A stretch of 64,000 nt of DNA, taken from positions 7,892,537-7,956,536 of the forward strand of contig LR746274.1 in the NCBI GenBank assembly GCA_902729315.2. The letters run 5' to 3'. Positions 55,949 to 64,000 of the stretch are shown here, piece by piece. Position numbers and translations under genes: made by a program. The stretch comes from Spirodela intermedia. Lineage: Eukaryota; Streptophyta; Magnoliopsida; Alismatales; Araceae. How positions within the stretch are numbered: position 1 is the first letter of the stretch; every line of letters starts with the position of its first letter. Under the pieces are notes generated by a model. The model did not search any database. It was not told the origin of the DNA and worked only from the letters and a program-made list of their open reading frames with translations.

Positions 55949-56372
55949 TGGTCCCCGCAACCTACAGCTATCTGCGAGTTTTTGTAGAGGGAGCGGACGT
56001 ATATGTTGCATAAACTTGTCGCCGCCATCGACAACTGCTCCAGGTGTCTTGAGTGCGACGTGTAGATACGTGTCAATTGATGGGCCCACCACAATCGACA
56101 AAGTCAACTCCAGATGAGAGCATGCTGTGGCGACAGTTCATAGCCAATGGTTGTGTTGACGGCTCTGCATTTGGCGACAAAGTCAAACGTGGCAGATTTC
56201 CAAAGCTAGAAAGCAGATCTAGAGAGAGAGAGAGAGTAGACTACTATACTCGCATAAAATTTCAATAACCTTATCGTAGAATTCTTCCTGCGCCATTATC
56301 CTTAGAATAGAGCAGCGGAGGTCGCTTTTTTCTAGAGAGAGACAGGGACAGCTTAATAAACTGCAAACTACC

Positions 56373-56373
<1 letters not shown>

Positions 56374-56444
<71 letters not shown>

Positions 56445-56445
56445 G
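56374..56445. repeat. (CT)n(TA)n compound microsatellite
   Basis: About 54 bp of CT followed by about 18 bp of TA, upstream of the MOSC gene. Confidence 0.95.
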
Positions 56446-56839
56446 TCTTTCTTTTCTTCACGGAGGGTTGCAGGAGGAGGTGGGAAATTCACAGAATTCA
56501 TTCCGAGGAAGATCGTCAGAGATGGAAAGCCAAACCGAATTAAACATAGAATTCATTCTGAGGTCCCTAAGCACGCCCAGAAAAACCCAAAAAATGTTAT
56601 TCCCGTAGAATTTCTGAGAAGTATGATACATAGGCAGAGAGGCCATCTGAGATAGAGAGAGAGAGAGAGAGAGAGATATAGAGAGAGAGAGAGGGCAAGC
56701 CAGGAATGCTACAAATAATTCAACAACCAAGGTATGAACGAGGGCCCACTCAGGGCCGCTAGTGTCCCCCTGGATTTCTATTCCATGAGAGGTACGTGGG
56801 ATCTCCAAGCTTCCTGCACAGTGGGAAGAGAGAGAAAGA

Positions 56840-57700
56840 GAAAGCGAGGTGAGTGTTTACAGTAGAGAGAGATAGAGGGAGGTAGTAGAATAGTAATCAC
56901 AGTTGAATAACATTACAGCAGCAAATATCATACACACCACCAGAGAACCAAAAAATTAAAAGAAACGCAATTACATAGAAAACCAAAATCCTCTCTCATG
57001 CATGCTAAGGAAGAGAGAGAGAATAGCAGAACAGTAATCATTCAGGGTAGGAGAGAGGTGTGTGTTTACAGTAGAGAGAGAAAGAGAGAGAGTTAATGAC
57101 AGAGTAATCACAGTTGAGTAATGATTTGAGTAGCGAATGTCAAACACCCACTGATGAACCAAATAATTAGAAGAAACACAATTAAGAGGAAACACCAAAC
57201 ACTGGTGTCTCATTCATGGCAGGAGAGAGGTGCGTGTTTACTGTAGAGAGAGAAACAGAGAGAGAGTGTTGATGGCAGAAGAGTAATCACAGTTGAATAA
57301 TGAAATACCTACTTGGGAACCAAATAATTAGAAGAAACACCCTTAAGAGGAAACACCAAAAACTGCTGTCTCACTCATGGCAGGAGAGAGGTGCGTGTTC
57401 ACTGTAGAGAGAGAAACAGAGAGAGAGTGTTGATGGTAGAAGAGTAATCACAGTTGAATAATGAAATACCTACTTGGGAACCAAATAATTAGAAGAAACA
57501 CCATTAAGAGGAAACACCAAACACTGGTCTCATTCATGGTAGGAGAGAGGTGCGTGTACTGTAGAGAGAGAAAGAGAGAGAGAGAGTTGATGGCAGAAGA
57601 GTAATCACAGTTGATTATTGATTTGAGAAGTAAATGTCAAATACCCACCAAGGAACCAAACAAGTACTAGATACAGGGCCGTGGGGAAGACCACAAACAT
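56840..57700. repeat. Minisatellite, about 160-170 bp unit, 4-5 copies
   Basis: Landmark GAGAGAGGTG + CGTGTTTACTGTAGAG at about 57051, 57223, 57384 and 57543, with a diverged start near 56845. Each unit goes on to GAGTAATCACAGTTGA, GGGAACCAAATAATTAGAAG and AGAGGAAACACCAAA. Confidence 0.9.
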
Positions 57701-58007
57701 CTCTCTCACAGGATTGAAGGATTCAGTTCTGCGTTATGGTAATCTGGACTGGGATCAGCAAGAACCCACCTTAGAATATTTAAAAAATGACGCAAGATTG
57801 AGCTGGAAGCACTCGACGGATCAGTCTGCTGAAGCACTAGTCCAGTCAGGTAGAGAGCAGAAGAGAAAAGAAAAGAGCAGAAGAGGATCATCTTGAGCCT
57901 CAAGGACATTGAAGAAGAAGGGAGAATGGGAGAGGATGGAGGTAAAGCTTGGGACTCCCATGAGGTTTGAACGAGTCAAGAGAGAGCGAAACAGAGAACA
58001 TTAACCA

Positions 58008-58056
<49 letters not shown>

Positions 58057-58950
58057 AGGGCAACAGAGAGCAGCTACTTGGCAGAAACCTTTCAATAGAA
58101 ATATAACCCACAGATCAAGGTAGTGCGAGATCTACAAACTTCATGTATAGGAAATTAGGGTTCTCAAAAACGCCATTCCTACGACCTTGATGGGCAGAAA
58201 AGGTGCTTTCTGAAACTGACAGTAAGTAAACTGGATTATTTTCTGGAGGTAGCTCATGACAAACAACCCCTGTTTCTGGCACTAAAAAGGGTTTTTTAAT
58301 GAATTTCAAGAACAGAATAGTTCGGATGGTCGCATAATCTGGAGTCCCACAGTTCAACTACTTCCAAATCTTCACATAAAGGGGCAAAATCATAGCATGT
58401 ATTCTCAGAATTACTATGGTTTTCATTGAACCATGTAAAGTCCTCCTTTAGGGTTCCAAAATGGTCTAAAGATAATTCAACCTAATGATACAGACCAAGA
58501 AAGGTAACACCTTCGATTCAACCAATTACTGAAAAGCCTAGGCATCCAGGAAGCCCAAGATGATGATCCTAAGCTGTAAGTAGGCATTCAACCTGCCGAA
58601 GTATTATTCATCATCCACAATATTTTCCCCCATTTTAGAGCCTTCGGAGGATCTTTCAAAAATAGAAGCATAATAATCATGCTGCTGGAGAAATTAACAA
58701 AACAAATAATCAAAATACAATGAGATGAGTATCTAAACACCACTCCAATATCCTCTCAACTTGGTTTGATCAAATGCATTCAAGAACAATTCACATGCAC
58801 CAGCATAGATTGGGAGAAAAAACGTTAATAAATTTTCTAAGCCTAAATAAATCAAATACGTCCCTAACTTATGCTCATCGAGGAGAAATATATTAACCAC
58901 TTTGATGAAGATGATGAAGAATATTTATTCAATGGGCAATGTTAGAGATC

Positions 58951-59325
58951 TCACCTTGGCTTTACCAGGTAGATGATGGTGAAGGCTGCAGCCAGGAAGA
59001 AGCAGAGCCCGCCAACTATGAGATATGCGAGCCCAAGGAAGTCGTTCTTCCCTCCAAGCCAACTTGCCGTCGAAAGCACCAGCTTCTTCTTGCCCCCGAA
59101 TTCGTAGGTGTTGTAGTAGTTCTCTATGGTCACAGTTATCGTCTGGTTTGCCTGGAGATCAACCTCAATCTTGCCGTAGAGCTTCCTGAATGTGGGGAGG
59201 GCGGCAGTGCGCATCCAAACTATGAGATCCTCCTGCTCGCTCAGCTGTCAGAGAGGAGAAGTACCTTTCAGATATGCCACAACCATGACAGCCGCAATAC
59301 AAATCGGAAGAAGAAGGGCCCATTA

Positions 59326-59373
<48 letters not shown>

Positions 59374-61172
59374 AGGAAGAGAAAGGGAGGGGGAAGCTTA
59401 CAGGTATGCTTGAGTTGAGCTTCGCACCACCTATCACTGTTCCATTCTGGAAGTTCCGTGGGTACACGTCCTTACCGAACTTGTGATCCCTGTCGCTCTT
59501 CCAGGAGATTCCCTTCTTGTTCACAGGCAGGTTGCTGTTGCTTACGGTGAATCTGTATGTATCATTGAACAAACTCCATGCTATAAGCCCGCAAGGAACA
59601 ATGGGGTTGCCTCCTGCGGCATCCTCTGGGTCACAGCCACTCGTATCGTTTGCCTTGCTGGCGTCACGCAGCTGCCAGTCATTCCGGCTCTTCACGTATC
59701 TGGATTTGCGAGAGAAATAAAAATTTCAACAAGATTATCCAAGAATACAGCAACCCAAAGTCAAAAAATATTGAATATTAATTAATATCTAGTTATATTT
59801 TTACATTTTTTATTTTTAACATAGAGTTTTTTTAAGAGCAAGAACACCCAGAGAAAACCAGAAAGCAGCTAATGGGCGAAGTAAGGATGAAGCATGAACT
59901 CGGAACTTCCTGTGGCAGAAAGGAGACGATAAGGCAAGGAACATATATTATATAAATGGTTTTAAGATAGAGACTAAAGGCCATTTCAATGGAAATCGTC
60001 AAAAAGGATCCGAACAGAAACCTTTGAGTCCCAACTTAATTAAAGCTGTATAACATAAATTTGAAGTCTAAATTCTGCTCGGAAATTGGTACCTTCGATG
60101 ATTCTGGTAGAAGTTGTCAAGCTGGTAGTAAACATAAATAGGACTTTTCATGCGCTTAGGCACCTGCAAGTTAGAAACGGGGCAAATTAACCCACATGGA
60201 TGAACACAGAATCACCGATTGAAGCAATCTCAAATTATTTATCATGTTAATTCAAAGATCAGAATTATCCGACCCCATGATCATCACCTAAAATGGTAAA
60301 AGTTCTTCATGGAGTTGATCAGATACCCATCTCACATGGGATCGTGGAAATCACGGAGCCAGTCCTTACCGTGAGCGTTCTGGTGCAGGTTTTGCTGATG
60401 TTTGGATTTTGAATGTAGGCGAGCTTATCACTGGCCCAACTTGCAGGAACGCAGTCGGAATCGTATCGGTAGACGATTTCAACAACCTGAGGGAAGGGAA
60501 GAGGATGATGATCTCAGAACAGATTCGGAGCAACTGGAGAAGGGCATTGTTCGCGTGATGGGTAGTGGGACGGAATGGAGAATCTTAGAGGCAAGACTCA
60601 CATCGCGGGAAGCAAGCAGAGAAGCCACGCCGATGGGGACGAAGATGATGCTCACAACTGCGAAGGCTGAGATCACCTGAGATGAGAAGTAGAGGAGAAA
60701 TTCGTCATGCGAGAGAACGGCGGGCAAATTTTTTCTCCAGTAGATCGGGATCGATAGCCACAGGCGGCCGCTGTTCCATAGCAGGAAGGTCACGCTTACC
60801 CATTGTGGGGTGAGAATCGGCTTGCAGGCCGGAAGCTCCTGCTGGGTGAACCTCGAATCTGAAGGGAAAGGGGAAACAGAAGATTATTCCCTGTTAATTT
60901 CATAAAGCACAAGGCCTTCACCGGGAAATCTAATATTCCCATCCAGAAATCCCTATTTTCTTCTGCAACTCGACGATTGAGAGATTCGATTAAAGGCCAC
61001 AAAAGAGGGAAGAAAAACGAAATCCAGGGAGCCTGATCATACATTTGGGCCTTTTGGAGTTCCTCCTCGGAGCAGCTGCATCGGCAGATCCGTTGGCCGC
61101 CGAGGTCGACGCAGCAGCGGTAACAGCAGCAGCCGCAGCCACAGCCCCGCCACCGTCCCCCGAATTCATCAT
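58951..61172 (-). CDS. ALA-interacting subunit (ALIS, CDC50/LEM3 family)
   Basis: Seven exons, 347 residues: 61043-61172, 60800-60858, 60602-60676, 60370-60486, 60093-60163, 59402-59699 and 58951-59244. All phases agree and the length matches plant ALIS proteins (about 350). The N terminus is Ala-rich and cytosolic (GGGAVAAAAAVTAAA), then SRFTQQELPACKPILTPQW. The first membrane helix is VISAFAVVSIIFVPIGVASL. The exoplasmic part has VYRYDSDCVPASW, KSPIYVYYQLDNFYQNHRRY, GLIAWSLFNDTY and glycosylation sequons NDT, NGT and NSS. The second helix is FLGLAYLIVGGLCFFLAAAF, ending YLVKPR. The family forms the beta subunit of P4-ATPase (ALA) phospholipid flippases and is needed for their exit from the ER and activity. 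Intron 6 (157 bp) contains a CT tract on the plus strand. Confidence 0.95.
59329..59369. repeat. (CT)n microsatellite in ALIS intron 6
   Basis: About 41 bp of CT on the plus strand, therefore GA in the transcript, starting about 30 nt after the donor of exon 6 in a 157-bp intron. Confidence 0.95.
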
Positions 61173-62640
61173 CTCGAATCGGCCCCAGAGAGAGGATATA
61201 CAACAGGAGGAATCTCCGATATAGGCGGCGGAAAAACAGATTCAGTAGGAGAGAGATCAGATCTCTCCGATTAAAGGAGGGGGAACCCTAGCTTCGACGC
61301 GGCCTCCGCAGCTGGAAATTCTTCCCTCCCTACCTCCCTCCCTACCTCTTATCTCGCCTTCTCCAGGTATTCCTTGGGCTTGACCACCTGGGCAGACGGA
61401 GAACTTCCACGAGGAGGAGGCGGGGAGAGGAAGAGCGGCAGAAGACCAACGCCACCGGCGGAGGGGGGGAGGAAGCTTCTCTGGGCAGCCGGCGAATGAA
61501 GACGTCTTCTTCCCCCCTTCCTCCTAAGACCCTGTGCGACGCTGACTGACGCCCTGGCTGTGCCTCCGTTGAAGTCAAATAAATAAATACATAAATAAAT
61601 TCACTAATTATACTCAACTTGTATTACTTTCATTATGAAAAATATATTCTATAAAAGAAAAACATAATCTCTCTCTCTCTCTCTCTCTTAAAAATAAATA
61701 AGAGAGAGAGAGAAAAATAATTACTGGATCATTTTTCAGTTGATATAAATTTTATGAAAGAAAAATAAATAAGTTCACTCGTGAAATATAATTAATTATT
61801 TCTATTTCATCCTTATTAATTTTGTAATTAAAATATAAATATATAAATAAAATCATAATCTTTCTCAATCCCTTACTTGCTCAAGGAGTCTTTTTTGGAG
61901 GGGGAAAAGAATTACTGGTTCATTTTTTTAGTTGATATAGATTTTATGAGAGAAAAACAAATAAGTTCACTCGTGAAAAATAATTAAGAATTTATATTTA
62001 ATTGTATTATTTTTAAAATTAAAATTAAAAATATCTAAAATATAATCATAATCTATCTTCCACTCTCTCTCTCTCTACAATCCCTTACTTGCTCAAGGTT
62101 TTTCTAAAATAAGTACCAGCCTTTTGTTCACAAATATTCAATAAAAAATGGCTTTAGATGAGAATATTAACAAGCTGGTGACCTTGAAACTTATGAAATA
62201 AATATAATTTTTATTAAATTTTGAAACTTCACAAATGAATTACCGTGTTTAATTGATATATATTATGCAGATATCATTTATGCATATTAGATTCATATTT
62301 TTTTAAAATAACTACAATTTTCTACTAATAAGAAGGCATTATTATCTTCCAAAAGAAGAAAATTTAAATTTAAATTAATATACTTAACACGAAAATGAAA
62401 AATAAATGAGGAAGAAAATAGTAATAGTCATATAATTTATAACGACTTAACAAGATGATGTAACAAAATAATCCCATAATAATTTATATTTACAACTAAT
62501 TTAATTTATTTAGAATATATATATATATATATATATATATGGGAAACTCATTTATATTTACAAAAATAGAGATGTATTTATATATTAATCTTTTAAAGTG
62601 CTGATGGGGAAGGGACACGCTGTTGTCTCTCAAACTGTTT
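61173..62640. promoter_or_regulatory. ALIS upstream region
   Basis: GC-rich to about 61560 (likely 5' UTR and core promoter), then AT-rich. A CT tract at about 61671-61690 is followed at 61701-61713 by a GA tract, forming a short hairpin-capable pair. A TA tract lies at 62518-62540. A phrase around TTACTGG(A/T)TCATTTTT...TTGATATA(A/G)ATTTTATGA(A/G)AG occurs twice (about 61722 and 61911), a diverged direct repeat of about 190 bp spacing. Confidence 0.5.
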
Positions 62641-64000
62641 CTATCCTGACGGCGGCGCTGATGTTTGACTGGTCAGCGTCAGACACGGGCCGTCAGACGC
62701 GGGAGTAAGGAGACTAGGCGTGGGTTCTTCTTGCGTGAGTACCCCTATGTTATTTGTAAACTACGTTTTAACCTTCTTTAAAATGAGTTTTGCACAAAAG
62801 CCTCTATAGTCAAACATGAATTGGCCCGGCGTAGAGATTTGACTAAATGTTGGTATTTGACCGAATATCCCATCAGCTTGAAAACGTGTGGTCAGCTATC
62901 TGAGTCTCTAGAAAAGAGAAGTGGGTCCCACCACATCCCCTCCCCCCGTTACTCATCTAATAAACAAGTAGACCTCTCAATTTAACTCAACCTACTAGTA
63001 GGTCAACGGTTTTGGCCTAACCTCTCTCTCTCTCTCTCTCTTTCCCTCCCCCTCTCTATCAAAGCTGGGCTCTGCCCTACTGACCCAACTTAGAGAGAGA
63101 GAGAGAGAGTTGACTAGGCCTAGAGGAAAACCCTTCAAAAATAGGTTTAAGTAGAACTGTTCTCAAGTATAAATTTGCATGATTTCCTTTACTATCATTA
63201 ATATGTAGATACCAATGTTTGTGCATTTTTGACCCAAGAATCTTGAAGGACGTTTTTTTTTCTTAATATAATAGAACATTAAAAACTTCTACTTCAGGAA
63301 AAAGTGTTAAAAAAGGGAAATAATAATTAAGAACATTCAATTTGGGGATCAAATTATTACCTCTTCCTTGAGCATGATTTGATCTTTAGCTTCTTAATAG
63401 CTGAGATCGAAAAGCTTACAAAAAATATAATAATAATAATTAGAACCATCAATTTGGGGATAAATTTATCACCTCTTTCCTTAATTTATTAATATTAAGG
63501 TCTTATTTTGTGGGGTAATTTTATTTGATGGATATGTAGAGACTTGAATGAGGTACGGACATGATTTTTGATGAAAATTGAGTTGACTATTGTGCTAGAA
63601 AGTCAACCATGGAAGGATAAGCTTAGGACCCAATTAGGAGAAAGTCTTCATATAATCCCAACCCAACTCCAACATGCGAAGTGGGATGGAGGAGTTGACG
63701 CCCATAGAATTTCCACTTGGTCAAAGATTTGACTATCAAGAGAAGAAGGGTAAAGGCAACAAAAATAAAAAATTGGCGTTCAAGAAATAATTATCGTTCT
63801 AGAGCGAGAGAGAGAGAGAGAGAGGGAGAGGGAGAGGGAGAGAGAGAGAGAGATGAACACGTTGGATCAAGGGCTACATTTTAACAAAGTGAAGAACTCT
63901 CGCCCTCCAATTTTAGCATGGGAATCCTTTTTTGGATAGCTCTCCCACAATATCGCTTTTGGGTTTAACCTTTTTGAGACTTTGGAACGAAAAGTCCAAT
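62641..64000. other. Right-edge intergenic DNA rich in TTGAC cores
   Basis: No gene is seen. Contains CT (about 63021-63040), GA (63093-63108) and GA (63806-63853) tracts and about a dozen TTGAC/GTCAA pentamers. The phrase TCAATTTGGGGAT(C/A)AA occurs at about 63338 and 63449, a short local duplication. Confidence 0.5.

Larger units (their letters stand above)
55949..58950. other. MOSC upstream / ALIS downstream region
   Basis: Contains the likely MOSC promoter (55950-56300), a long CT/TA microsatellite, a minisatellite (56840-57700), a GA tract (58014-58051) and AT-rich DNA towards the ALIS stop. An open stretch at 57681-57896 matches no family I know. Confidence 0.45.

Noticed and set aside
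1-64000. tRNA, rRNA, riboswitch, organellar-insert or viral-integrant sequences
   Set aside because: Looked for characteristic cores and found none that could be supported. The only tRNA-like match is the primer-binding complement inside Copia-type sequences.

Overview
This is a window of flowering-plant nuclear DNA. It has GT-AG introns with plant-like exon structures, a UFO-type F-box gene, plant CNL immune-receptor remains, Ty1/Copia retrotransposon debris and very many (GA)n/(CT)n microsatellites. No species marker is visible. GC-rich, C/G-ending codon use in UFO, ZIP and QRT3 contrasts with AT-richer coding in ERG, MOSC and ALIS. That would fit a non-grass monocot or an early-diverging angiosperm, but this is only a guess.

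Layout. From 0.8 to 2.2 kb lies a broken coatomer-epsilon (COPE) copy on the minus strand. From 3.1 to 10.0 kb lies a CNL (NB-ARC-LRR) pseudogene on the minus strand. It is split by a decayed Copia element at 4720-9179 with a 5-bp target duplication, and the receptor reading frame resumes exactly across the insertion. A second Copia RNase H scrap (10.3-10.7 kb) and a 143-bp tandem array (11.06-11.75 kb) follow. From 11.7 to 23.2 kb there is an AT-rich, gene-poor stretch with old direct repeats and microsatellites.

Seven apparently intact genes follow. UFO is single-exon on + (23.25-24.49 kb). ERG, a mitochondrial ERA-like GTPase, has 8 exons on - (25.46-32.86 kb) and is convergent with UFO. 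VMA21-like has 2 coding exons on + (36.74-38.32 kb). A ZIP metal transporter has 3 exons on - (39.71-41.93 kb). A QRT3-like polygalacturonase has 3 exons on - (43.79-46.57 kb). A MOSC-domain (mARC-like) protein has 8 exons on - (50.45-55.95 kb). An ALIS/CDC50 flippase subunit has 7 exons on - (58.95-61.17 kb). Exon junctions were placed by hand. Every model stays in frame through all junctions, which is strong internal support.

The genes do not form an operon or an obvious cluster: floral patterning, organellar ribosome biogenesis, V-ATPase assembly, metal transport, pollen cell-wall separation, molybdenum enzymology and lipid flipping are unrelated jobs. The most interesting structure is in the non-coding DNA. 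Introns of ERG, QRT3 and MOSC carry tandem duplications that start at or close to splice sites. Two introns appear to use GC donors. QRT3 intron 1 is almost pure homopurine/homopyrimidine. Minisatellites seem to grade into long CT tracts. I found no convincing previously undescribed biological system.
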